Origin: Bdellovibrionales bacterium RIFOXYD12_FULL_39_22
Lineage (GTDB): Bacteria > Bdellovibrionota > Bacteriovoracia > Bacteriovoracales > Bacteriovoracaceae
Direction of reading: 5' to 3'
Assembly (NCBI GenBank): GCA_001770205.1
Contig: MEQL01000012.1
Location: 82,897-146,896 of the forward strand
DNA length: 64,000 nucleotides
Shown here: in pieces, positions 45,949-54,217 of the stretch
How the letters are laid out: each line of letters starts with the position of its first letter
Numbering within the stretch: the stretch's first letter is position 1
Position numbers and translations under genes: made by a program
The notes under the pieces: generated by a model
Seen by the model: the letters and a program-made list of their open reading frames with translations, nothing else
What the model was told of the DNA's origin: nothing
Databases searched by the model: none

Positions 45949-47781
45949 GTGTCTGTTTGCCAAGGGGAGCTTATTAAAAAGGTTGCACTAGTTTTTCCTA
46001 CTAAAATCCGCCATGATGCCTTTTACGGTTTTGTGCTTCCTCCTCTGGGATTAGAGCGAATTGCCGCCCACCTAGAAGACATTGCCCTGGTGGAAATTTT
46101 TGATCTGCGCTTTGAAAAAAACATTATTTCCGCCATGAAAAAATTTGCTCCTACCATAATTGGCATTAATATAAAAACCACCATGCATGCACAGGCCAAC
46201 TATCGACTGGCCGTGCATATTCGAGAAAATTTTCCACACGCAACTATAGTGATGGGTGGATTGCACGCCACCCACTGCTACCAAGAGGCCTTACAATATA
46301 GCGACTATGTCATTCGTGGCGATGGAGAGCTAAGTTTCAGACAATTTGTAGAGGGAATAGCTCCTGACAAAATTGCCGGCCTTTGCTATAAAAAAGATGA
46401 CGAGCTAATTACCAATCCACTGGCCACTCCTGCAGAATCGCTAGATCTCCTTCTTCCCCCGGCCCGACATTTACGAAAGAAAAAATATTATTATGGGGCA
46501 TATCCTCTTTTTCGCATGGATTTACTAGAAAGTTCACGCGGCTGCACTCACTACTGCACTTTCTGCTCCCCGGCCGCTTCATATCCGGCCTGTTATCGTA
46601 CACACTCGCCGCGCTACGTTGTTGATGAGATTAAAAGAATTGCGCAAACGGGAGTTAAATTTTGTTGGTTAACAGATGATCAACTAGGCGGTGATCTTCC
46701 TCGACTTGAACAAATATGCGATCTACTTATTGCTGAGAAAATTACTATCTTGTTTTTTGCCTTCATCCGCCCTTTTTTAGGACAAATGGAGCTTAAAAGA
46801 AAAATGGCACAGGCCGGATTTATCATGCTCTCCTATGGGGCAGAATCCCCCAATCCCTCACAACTGCTTCGCTACGGAAAAAACCATCCTCTTGTTGACA
46901 ACTTCATTGCCAACGTTAATCGAGAATTTAAAGAGGCCCAAATTGTGCATATTGGAAACTCCTATGTATTTGGGGACCCTAAAGATTCAAAAGAGGCCAT
47001 CGCCAATATTGGAATTTTTGCACGCCAGCTTGACCCCAACTTTATTGAACCTCTCTATGCACAACCATATCCAGGAACTCGCTATCGAGAAGAGCTAAAA
47101 AAGGAAGGACTTCTGCTTGATCGTCCATGGAGTGATTTTACCGAGGCCCGCCAGTTAGTGGCCCACCCACAACTTGATGAAGAAGAACTAAAAAAACTTA
47201 GAGTGAAAATTTGGTTGGATTTTTTAACACCCAAAAAATTTTTCTCGCAAATGAATGTTCCCATCTCTCTTTATCAACGCGCTAAAATATCTCGAATACG
47301 AGTGCTTCTTTTTATGAAGAGAGTGGAAAAAATTATTTTTGGCTGTTTACTGGAAGATAAAATTTACCGTGATTGCTACCGTCAAATGGTTTATGACTAC
47401 TTTCACCATCACCTTCCAAATTTTCCCAAAGAGGAGATGGATTTCACTCTCGCCATCCCAGGAATTTTAAATTTACTGGGCCTAAATTTTATTCCAAAAT
47501 GGTTTAATGGCAAAACAATCTCTCTAGAAATTGTCGAATTAAAAAATGTTCTGGCCTCATTCAATCTCTGTTTTTATCAAACTAAAATCTCCAAGGCCTA
47601 TGCTCTGGCCGGGAACTTGCCAGATGAAGTGCGTAGCATAAAATTTAAAATCCCCTTAGCTCTCCTGGCCTCTCGTCTGGCCACAGAATCATATCTTCTT
47701 CAATCCTATTTTGATGTTCGCATAGTACTACAAACAATTTTTTCAAAGTTTCGCGAAGGCCTGCGCCAAATCTTTTTTTAA
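45949..47781 (+). CDS. B12-type radical SAM enzyme, probable AUU start
   Basis: A protein of 602-610 residues. N-terminal B12-binding-like domain: KKVALVFPTKIRHDAF, IIGINIKTTMHAQ, IVMGGLHATH and YVIRGDGELSF. The radical SAM motif is C199-x3-C203-x2-C206 in SSRGCTHYCTFCSP. The layout matches BchE/HpnP-type methyltransferases and cyclases, but substrate is unknown. The only conventional start is GTG 45949 with no good ribosome site; AAGGGGAG at 45962-45969 sits just before ATT 45973, which begins I-K-K-V-A-L-V-F-P, where homologues usually begin with Met. I think ATT 45973 is the true start. The 3' end overlaps the convergent PLP gene by 39 bases. Confidence 0.82.
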   Translation: MSVCQGELIKKVALVFPTKIRHDAFYGFVLPPLGLERIAAHLEDIALVEIFDLRFEKNIISAMKKFAPTIIGINIKTTMHAQANYRLAVHIRENFPHATIVMGGLHATHCYQEALQYSDYVIRGDGELSFRQFVEGIAPDKIAGLCYKKDDELITNPLATPAESLDLLLPPARHLRKKKYYYGAYPLFRMDLLESSRGCTHYCTFCSPAASYPACYRTHSPRYVVDEIKRIAQTGVKFCWLTDDQLGGDLPRLEQICDLLIAEKITILFFAFIRPFLGQMELKRKMAQAGFIMLSYGAESPNPSQLLRYGKNHPLVDNFIANVNREFKEAQIVHIGNSYVFGDPKDSKEAIANIGIFARQLDPNFIEPLYAQPYPGTRYREELKKEGLLLDRPWSDFTEARQLVAHPQLDEEELKKLRVKIWLDFLTPKKFFSQMNVPISLYQRAKISRIRVLLFMKRVEKIIFGCLLEDKIYRDCYRQMVYDYFHHHLPNFPKEEMDFTLAIPGILNLLGLNFIPKWFNGKTISLEIVELKNVLASFNLCFYQTKISKAYALAGNLPDEVRSIKFKIPLALLASRLATESYLLQSYFDVRIVLQTIFSKFREGLRQIFF

Positions 47782-48864
47782 ATCTTCCATTTCTTCCAGT
47801 CCAAAGCAAAGCCTTACTAATTTTTTGGTAATTCCCATTTGTGCCTTTTCAGCGTCATCCATAGAGGCATGACTTCCCGTATACGGACGGGCCACCATAG
47901 ATGTTACACAGGCCATCCCTGTGCCAGTGCCAAATAGTTGTAGTGAATCACAAAATTTAACATAGGGATCTTCGGCCGCAAGGGCCTCGACAAATTCAAA
48001 AAATATAATTCCCCCGTAGGAAGTCATCTGTTTACCGTCAATGTGAGGATAATATATTTTTTTTATCTGCCTAACCTCTTTCAAAAAATCACACATTTCT
48101 ACAGTAACCCGATGATGCTCTCTCATTCGCAACGGTAGTGTTTGCAGGGACCGGCGCAATAACCAGGCAGAAAAAGGAGATAAAATTGCTCCCGTATAAA
48201 AACGCTCTTGTCGCAAACTCTCTGCAATCTCTGGATTGTTGGTTAAAATAACCCCTCCCATAACGTCGCTATGGCCAGAAAAATATTTTGTTGCGCTATA
48301 CAAAGAAATATCGGCACCATGTTCCAGTGGTTTTTGAAATAGTGGTGTGGCCCAAGTGTTATCTACTACCACCAGACAATTTGCACTAGTGGATTTTGCT
48401 CGGGAGGCCACCTCTTGGATATTAATCGTTTTTAAAAATGGATTAGTAGGAGTTTCAAAAACAATCATATCACAATCTGCCGGGATCTGGGCAATCCCCT
48501 CTGGCGTAGAGAGATCTAGTACTGTCAATTTTATTTTAAGTTTTTCACAAAAACGTTGAAAGAGTTTGTAGGAACAACCATAGATATATTTATTAATTAA
48601 AAGATGCTGATGAGGACGCAATAGACCTAATACAATCGTAATAGCAGTCATACCAGTGGTAACTGCCAACGCATACTCGGCCCCTTCTAAAATTGCCACT
48701 GCCGCTTCAAACTCTGCCGAGTTGGGATTATCTTTTCTGGTATAAAAATAGGGACTACTACTTTCAAATGCCGAATTCTGAAAAATAGGCGTCACTGAAG
48801 GATCGCCTCCATCAATGCAAGTTTTTATTTTTAACATCTGAGTAATTGGAGAATTTTTTTCCAT
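47743..48864 (-). CDS. PLP-dependent Cys/Met metabolism lyase (cystathionine gamma-synthase-like)
   Basis: A 373-residue fold-type I PLP enzyme. The PLP Lys sits in SATKYFSGHSDVMGG, the cofactor-contacting segment is VVVDNTWATPLFQKPLEHGAD, and VTTGMTAITIVLGLL near residue 70 is the phosphate loop region. These point to the cystathionine gamma-synthase/beta-lyase/methionine gamma-lyase family; the exact reaction is not decidable. ATG 48864 is used, with AAGGTGG upstream; a TTG at 48885 would overlap that site. Tail-to-tail overlap with the radical SAM gene. Confidence 0.9.
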   Translation of the reverse strand: MEKNSPITQMLKIKTCIDGGDPSVTPIFQNSAFESSSPYFYTRKDNPNSAEFEAAVAILEGAEYALAVTTGMTAITIVLGLLRPHQHLLINKYIYGCSYKLFQRFCEKLKIKLTVLDLSTPEGIAQIPADCDMIVFETPTNPFLKTINIQEVASRAKSTSANCLVVVDNTWATPLFQKPLEHGADISLYSATKYFSGHSDVMGGVILTNNPEIAESLRQERFYTGAILSPFSAWLLRRSLQTLPLRMREHHRVTVEMCDFLKEVRQIKKIYYPHIDGKQMTSYGGIIFFEFVEALAAEDPYVKFCDSLQLFGTGTGMACVTSMVARPYTGSHASMDDAEKAQMGITKKLVRLCFGLEEMEDLKKDLAQAFAKL

Positions 48865-49022
48865 TTGCCTACCACCTTCGCCCAAAGCATAGAAAAAAAG
48901 CCTCTCGATGAAAAGGTATTTTTGTTCCTTCTTTTTCTTTTTGGGCCAATTCTGTCTTTTAATACTTGATTATCATCTCCAGATATAGGAAGCTATTTTG
49001 TAAAATTTGAGAGGTGTACTTA

Positions 49023-49517
49023 GTGAGATTTTACCTAGTAGATAGAATTACCGAAATGGAACTGGGCAAGAGCGCCAAGGGCCTAAAATGCTGGTCACTA
49101 ACCGAGGGGATCTTTAATGAACATTTCCCTGGATACCCCATCGTTCCTGGCGTTTTGGCCATTGAATCGATGGCCCAACTGCTGGGTATTTTGCTAGAAA
49201 AAAGTCATTTGGCAAATTTTGGAGAAGAACACGAGTCGTACGCCGTCTTATCTATTGTTCATAAAGCAAAATTTAAAAGTTTTTTACTTCCGGGAGATCG
49301 CGCGGAGATGGTGGGAAAACTTAATACTTTTGATATAAATCATGGCAATGGCGTGGTTGATACTTTTGTCGATGGAAAGCTTATTAGTAGTTGCGATCTT
49401 AGCTTTGTACTCATTCCAAAAAGTAAAATGCCCAACGAACGCTTAGTTGATATGAGAAATGAATATTTTAATATTCTAACGCAAGCAGAATCCCAGCGAG
49501 GCCAGACTATTTTGTGA
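49023..49517 (+). CDS. FabZ-like 3-hydroxyacyl-ACP dehydratase, first gene of lipid operon
   Basis: A 164-residue hotdog-fold protein. The FabA/FabZ active-site pattern is intact: His in FNEHFPGYPIVPG and Glu in VLAIESMAQLLG. GTG 49023 has GAGGTG six bases upstream; a GTG at 49014 overlaps that site. It should remove water from 3-hydroxyacyl-ACP. It is the first of seven same-strand genes that overlap or lie within 20 bases of each other. Slightly longer than housekeeping FabZ. Confidence 0.88.
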   Translation: MRFYLVDRITEMELGKSAKGLKCWSLTEGIFNEHFPGYPIVPGVLAIESMAQLLGILLEKSHLANFGEEHESYAVLSIVHKAKFKSFLLPGDRAEMVGKLNTFDINHGNGVVDTFVDGKLISSCDLSFVLIPKSKMPNERLVDMRNEYFNILTQAESQRGQTIL

Positions 49518-50596
49518 AAAAACGTCTTTTTATAACAGCAGTCAGTTTTCGTATTCCAGGAGTACAATCTTTTGATGGATTAAAATATTTAAATACCCAT
49601 AAGCTTCACTCTCAACCACACTTCTTAGGGCCAGATAAATCTCAAAAATTGAGCGTACACCATCTAGATATAAGTGAGTCCGCGCGCTACTACCCTTCAC
49701 TCAAAGATGTAAAAGTTATGCGGGAAGATGTTTTAGCGGCGGCCATTTGCGGCCAAGAGATTTTTGAGTCAGCACAAATTCCCGCCCATCTGCGCGCCAC
49801 TATTCCACTTTATATGGGAAACGGAGTCTGTCTAGACCAACTACTAGGTAGTATCAACGAAATTAGTTCCGCCTACTCTTCCCACGATTTGGGAGATGAT
49901 ATTGCCGCCAGACATCGAAGAGTGGAAAAGGCCACTCCCGCGCTTTTTGTCTTAAATGTTCTGACCAACGCTTCTCAAAGTTTTGTCTCTCAATATTCTG
50001 GGGCCAAAGGCGATAATACTGTTTATGGAAATAGTTCACACTCTACCGTTGATGCGCTAGAGGAGGCCATTTACACACTCTCTCAAGAAGAAGCAGAGAT
50101 GGCCTTGGTCGGAGCGGCCAATGGCGCCGGACTCTTTTTTGCCTTAACCTTTCAGAATCTGGCCAATCTCTCCTCTTTCGACTGGCGACTCTCTAATGCT
50201 GCGGGCATGCTGCTTATCGAAACAGAAGAGAGCGTCAAAAAACGTCAAGCAACTCCCATAGCGGAAATTTTATCTCTTCAAAAAAGCACCACCAGGCCTT
50301 CTTTATTTTCCAAGCAAGAGTTGATCTATAATTCGTTTCAGGAGAGATCTCAACTTGCCTATTTCTCCGGAGGCCTAGGAGAAGGAGATTATCAACTTGA
50401 GAAAAAAGTAGTTGAAGAAAAATGGAAAAAAGCTTTTAGTTATTATCCCATTTGGGGTTGCATGGGCGTATTTGCTCCCTTAATGAATATCTATGGTGCC
50501 TGTTTTCATTTACAGAGCACCTCCGAAAATATCGACTGTTTAAATAACGATCCCTATGGAAGGTCCTCCCTCATTCGTCTTGGGAGGGTAGTCTAA
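49514..50596 (+). CDS. ketosynthase homologue without catalytic Cys/His (chain-length-factor-like)
   Basis: A 360-residue thiolase-fold protein related to beta-ketoacyl-ACP synthases. Where an active ketosynthase has TACTAS, this one has GNSSHS near residue 174, so the nucleophilic Cys is gone. No HGTGT is present, and the final motif with the second His reads as WGCMGVFAPL. An Ala/Gly-rich ALVGAANGAGLFFAL region and GMLLIE survive. It is directly followed by an intact ketosynthase, which is the usual arrangement of a KS and its chain-length factor. I infer it forms a heterodimer that sets product length. It overlaps the dehydratase by four bases and the ketosynthase by one. Confidence 0.78.
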   Translation: MKKRLFITAVSFRIPGVQSFDGLKYLNTHKLHSQPHFLGPDKSQKLSVHHLDISESARYYPSLKDVKVMREDVLAAAICGQEIFESAQIPAHLRATIPLYMGNGVCLDQLLGSINEISSAYSSHDLGDDIAARHRRVEKATPALFVLNVLTNASQSFVSQYSGAKGDNTVYGNSSHSTVDALEEAIYTLSQEEAEMALVGAANGAGLFFALTFQNLANLSSFDWRLSNAAGMLLIETEESVKKRQATPIAEILSLQKSTTRPSLFSKQELIYNSFQERSQLAYFSGGLGEGDYQLEKKVVEEKWKKAFSYYPIWGCMGVFAPLMNIYGACFHLQSTSENIDCLNNDPYGRSSLIRLGRVV

Positions 50597-51915
50597 TGCA
50601 AAAAGGGCAACGGGTCTTTATCGTAGATTACGATAGCTGCTCTCCACTAGGAATTGGCAACGAAAATATCATGAAATCCATTCATGATAACTATTCTGCC
50701 GGAAATACTATCACCTCTTTTAGCACGGAAGGATTAGGCGCTACGGGGGCAGCAGAAGTCCGCGGCGACTTGGCAAAAATTTATGCCAATGAATTGCCGC
50801 AAATAAAAAAAATGGCACACTACGATAAAAAACTTGAACTAATGGTGGCCAACTACCATCTAATGAAAACACGTTTAGAAAAAATGCTAATGCCAATTCC
50901 CGAAGAGAAAAAAGGTGTTATTTTAGGATTAGGATTAGATGTCACTCCCTTGGAAACAATTCAGGCAGAATTTTTTGCCTCTTCTACTAACCCGGCCTGG
51001 AATTATATCAACGCTATTGAAAAATTAAATTATGGCCAAGGCCGAGTCAATACTCTTCTTAACCCACTAGACATCTCTGCCATCTACTTGGCCGAAAAAC
51101 TAGGTCTGGCCGCTTTTCAAAAAACTATTTTGACTGCCTGTACGGCCTCAACGCAAGCAATTATCTACGCAACGCGAGCTCTACAAACTGGCGAGGTAGA
51201 AGCAGTTCTGGCCGGTGGAACTGATTCGATAATTAACTTGATGGCCTATTTGGCCTTCGGCAAACTCGGCGTTATGTCTACCTCTTCAGAACATCCCTCT
51301 AAATATTGCAAACCGTTAGATCTCGCACGCAGAGGAACGCTTATTGGAGAAGCGGCAGGCCTTTCTCTGTTGGCAAATGAGGAGGCGGTTAGCAAATATT
51401 CTTTGCCCACAAAATTTGAAATAATCGGTATGGGGAACACTCTGGATGGATATAAAATTACTGCCCCGGACCCCAAAGGCCTTGGCATGAAAGCGGCCAT
51501 AGGTAATGCTGTGGCCTCCGCCCAAATTTCTGCTGAGCAAATTGACTATATAAATCTGCATGGTACTGGCACATTATCCAACGATGAAATAGAGCTACAA
51601 TCTATTGTCGAACTTTTTGAGGAAAAAGCGGCCAACATTTCTGTTAGTTCTACTAAATCACGACATGGCCATGCCATTGCCGCCGCAGGCATTCAAGAAT
51701 TTAATTTATTAATGAGTTGTATGGAAGAAAATATTGTCCCCTATAATCTCAACTTAGAAAACCCTATCAGTGTTACTCACCCCATTGATATCGTTATGCA
51801 TGAAAATAAAAAGAAAAACTTAAACATTGGAATGACTAATAATTTTGCCTTTGGCGGCGTTAACAGTTCTATTATTATAAAGAAAGTTAGTTATGGATCT
51901 AGCATTACAAAATAA
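50596..51915 (+). CDS. 3-oxoacyl-ACP synthase (active ketosynthase)
   Basis: A 439-residue FabF/KAS II-type enzyme with the full catalytic triad: Cys182 in TACTAST, His322 in HGTGT and His359 in KSRHGHAIAAAG. NNFAFGGVNSS near the C terminus is the typical glycine loop. It condenses acyl and malonyl units on an ACP. It starts at TAATG on the stop of the inactive homologue and overlaps the reductase gene by 23 bases, so the three should be made in near-equal amounts. Confidence 0.92.
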   Translation: MQKGQRVFIVDYDSCSPLGIGNENIMKSIHDNYSAGNTITSFSTEGLGATGAAEVRGDLAKIYANELPQIKKMAHYDKKLELMVANYHLMKTRLEKMLMPIPEEKKGVILGLGLDVTPLETIQAEFFASSTNPAWNYINAIEKLNYGQGRVNTLLNPLDISAIYLAEKLGLAAFQKTILTACTASTQAIIYATRALQTGEVEAVLAGGTDSIINLMAYLAFGKLGVMSTSSEHPSKYCKPLDLARRGTLIGEAAGLSLLANEEAVSKYSLPTKFEIIGMGNTLDGYKITAPDPKGLGMKAAIGNAVASAQISAEQIDYINLHGTGTLSNDEIELQSIVELFEEKAANISVSSTKSRHGHAIAAAGIQEFNLLMSCMEENIVPYNLNLENPISVTHPIDIVMHENKKKNLNIGMTNNFAFGGVNSSIIIKKVSYGSSITK

Positions 51916-52654
51916 AATTGTGGCCATCACCGGATGTAATGGCGGTATCGGAGTTGCAGCAACTATCTCCTTTTTAAAAGAAGGAGCAAAAGTCGTTGGA
52001 CTATATCGAGAGTCAATCTCCAAACTTTCAGAAATTTTTACCCGCATTAGCGAATTGGGCCTTAACGAAAAGCATTTTATGCCTATTGAAGTTGACATCA
52101 ATTCCACCACTTCCATCCAAGAGGCCATAAAAAAAATCATAGCAGAATGGGGACAAATTGATGTTTTAGTAAATAATGCTGGTGCCACACTGGAAACACC
52201 ATTTTTGGCCTTAAACGATGATGATTTTGAATCCATCTATGTATCCAATTTTTCCTCGCTGGCAAAAGTTAGCCGAGAAGTGGGAAAAATCATGATGCGA
52301 CAAAAATTTGGTAACATAATCAATGTCTCTTCCTTGGTATCTGAACGCTTTGGCCGAGGAGTATCTGTCTATGCGGCCATGAAAGCGGCGGTTAACCGAC
52401 TAACCGAAGTAATGGCCTTAGAGATGGGGAAAAAAAATATTCGGGTTAACGCTGTATGCCCTGGTGTCGTCGAAACATCTATGAGCAATGCCCTTCAGGA
52501 GCGACACGGCCAGATGCTAATTGAGCAAACCCCACTTAGACGGTTTGCTTCTCCCGAAGAAGTTGCCCACAGCATTTTGTTTTTATCTTCTGAGGCCACC
52601 GCCTCTTTTATAACTGGTAGTAAACTTTTTATAGACGGCGGTATACGCCTGTAA
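51893..52654 (+). CDS. 3-oxoacyl-ACP reductase-like SDR
   Basis: A 253-residue short-chain dehydrogenase of the FabG type. The NAD(P)-binding AITGCNGGIGVAA near residue 12, LVNNAGATLETPF near 88, Ser in INVSSLVSERFG and the YAAMK catalytic pair are all present, and the C-terminal FITGSKLFIDGGIRL is typical of FabG. It should reduce the 3-ketoacyl-ACP made by the preceding ketosynthase. Start ATG 51893 lies within the upstream gene. Confidence 0.92.
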   Translation: MDLALQNKIVAITGCNGGIGVAATISFLKEGAKVVGLYRESISKLSEIFTRISELGLNEKHFMPIEVDINSTTSIQEAIKKIIAEWGQIDVLVNNAGATLETPFLALNDDDFESIYVSNFSSLAKVSREVGKIMMRQKFGNIINVSSLVSERFGRGVSVYAAMKAAVNRLTEVMALEMGKKNIRVNAVCPGVVETSMSNALQERHGQMLIEQTPLRRFASPEEVAHSILFLSSEATASFITGSKLFIDGGIRL

Positions 52655-52671
52655 CCTTTTCGTGAGGAAAT

Positions 52672-53061
52672 ATGGAACAAAATGTAATTTTTGAAAAAGT
52701 TAGACAAGCACTTATTTCTAGTTGCAGACTTTCATCCGCAGATATCATTCCAGAAAAAACCTTAATTGAAGATCTTAATATAGACTCAATTGATCTGATC
52801 GATCTGCTTTACACTTTAGAGAAGGATTTCAACATTAGCATGAAGATAAGTGAATTTGAGACCTACGCAAAATCGGCCATTGGTGACAAACCTTTTGCGA
52901 TAAATAATATCGTTACCCCCGAAGGCCTAGAATCACTACGAAAAACGATGCCAGAAATACCTGCAGACAAAATTACTCCAGGCCTTTCGGTTGCCAAAAT
53001 CCCCTACCTCTTATCCGTGCAATCACTTTGCAACATAGTAGAAAAAAAACTACAAAACTAG
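52672..53061 (+). CDS. acyl carrier protein with C-terminal extension
   Basis: A 129-residue carrier protein. Ser39 in NIDSIDLID is the phosphopantetheine site; the four-helix region covers residues 1-80. About 45 further residues (PEGLESLRKTMPEIPADKI and on) are not usual for housekeeping ACP. It is the dedicated carrier of this operon. AGGAAA precedes ATG 52672. The extension may bind partner enzymes, which is inference. Confidence 0.88.
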   Translation: MEQNVIFEKVRQALISSCRLSSADIIPEKTLIEDLNIDSIDLIDLLYTLEKDFNISMKISEFETYAKSAIGDKPFAINNIVTPEGLESLRKTMPEIPADKITPGLSVAKIPYLLSVQSLCNIVEKKLQN

Positions 53062-53071
53062 CATACTCAAT

Positions 53072-54217
53072 ATGGTAAATATATATCGCCTAAAAACCAA
53101 TCGCACCCTTTTTTCCTTCGGAGAAAATATCGGGGCAGTACCAGTGGGCGATAGCACTTTGAAAGACTTTCAAGAAAAAATTGTCCACGAGGCCGGCATG
53201 ACATTACGAGAAGCAACATGCCCTGAGCAAATTGGTGATGACGATTTTTTGGCCTTTGAAGATGATCTTCTCTTCACTAAAGATTTTTTGCTGGCCGTTT
53301 TAAACCTCCTTTCAACTCAAAATAGTAGTTGTGAATTTTATTTTTCCGACAATACTTTTAATCGTCGCTTCCTTCTTCCCTTCACCAATGACAAGCAATG
53401 GCACTGGACATACGCTTTTCGCTACTACAAAAAAAAAGGCCCTTCTTTTTTAAAAATTTTGATCCCCCAAAAAATTTTTGAAAACCATATAAAACTTCCC
53501 TCTCAAATTGTTCCTTCCGGCAAATACCATGTAGACCAATGCGCAATCTGGATCTCAAAAATGGCATCTCCCTTTCACCTCCTTTACGCTAACTTGGCAC
53601 TAAATTTAGGACGGGCCATCAGCATACAAAACAAAATACCGCCATCTCTAACGCAGATTTTTTTTCCTCTCAACTCTCGTCCCTATTTTTGGGCGCTTCG
53701 TCGCTTAAATAAATTTGGCAAGCGAAATAAAATTCATCCCTCCGCAATTTTAGAAGGAGTAGAACTGGGCGATGATGTTACTATTGGTGCCAACTGCGTT
53801 GTGCGTATGAGCAAGCTGTGCTCCGGCACGACCTTAGAAGACAATGTAGTGATTAACTACTCCATCCTCGGTTGCAATAACTTTGTTTCTGCTGGCAATT
53901 TTATTAATCTATGTATGAGTTATGAAAATGTGTTCTTGATTCATGGCCCCTATCAATTTTCCATTTTTGGCAAAAATGTGGCCGTCATGGCCGTAATAAA
54001 TTGTGATATCAGATTGGATAACCAAGAAATAACCATTCCTACCAACGCCGGAATGATAAACTCAAGACAGCACTTACTCGGTATTGCCTATGGACATTAT
54101 GCCGTGGTGGGGGCCGGAAATATTATTGCGCCTGGAAGAATTGTTCCCAATAGACTAAAGCTTCCACCGCCTGACAACATATTAACGACTAAATTCAAAC
54201 AAGAGGTGCCTCTTTGA
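53072..54217 (+). CDS. hexapeptide-repeat (left-handed beta-helix) protein of lipid operon
   Basis: A 381-residue protein. Residues about 225-370 show the loose hexapeptide periodicity of acyl- or nucleotidyltransferases (HPSAILEGVELGDDVTIGAN, CVVRMSKL, GYAHYAVVGAGNIIAPGR-like turns). The N-terminal half resembles a sugar-nucleotidyltransferase shell (GAVPVGDST, FLAFEDDLLF) without an obvious G-x-G-x-R signature, so it may be a binding domain. The layout recalls GlmU-type proteins. It may transfer the finished acyl group, but no catalytic His is assigned. It overlaps the next gene by four bases. Confidence 0.65.
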   Translation: MVNIYRLKTNRTLFSFGENIGAVPVGDSTLKDFQEKIVHEAGMTLREATCPEQIGDDDFLAFEDDLLFTKDFLLAVLNLLSTQNSSCEFYFSDNTFNRRFLLPFTNDKQWHWTYAFRYYKKKGPSFLKILIPQKIFENHIKLPSQIVPSGKYHVDQCAIWISKMASPFHLLYANLALNLGRAISIQNKIPPSLTQIFFPLNSRPYFWALRRLNKFGKRNKIHPSAILEGVELGDDVTIGANCVVRMSKLCSGTTLEDNVVINYSILGCNNFVSAGNFINLCMSYENVFLIHGPYQFSIFGKNVAVMAVINCDIRLDNQEITIPTNAGMINSRQHLLGIAYGHYAVVGAGNIIAPGRIVPNRLKLPPPDNILTTKFKQEVPL

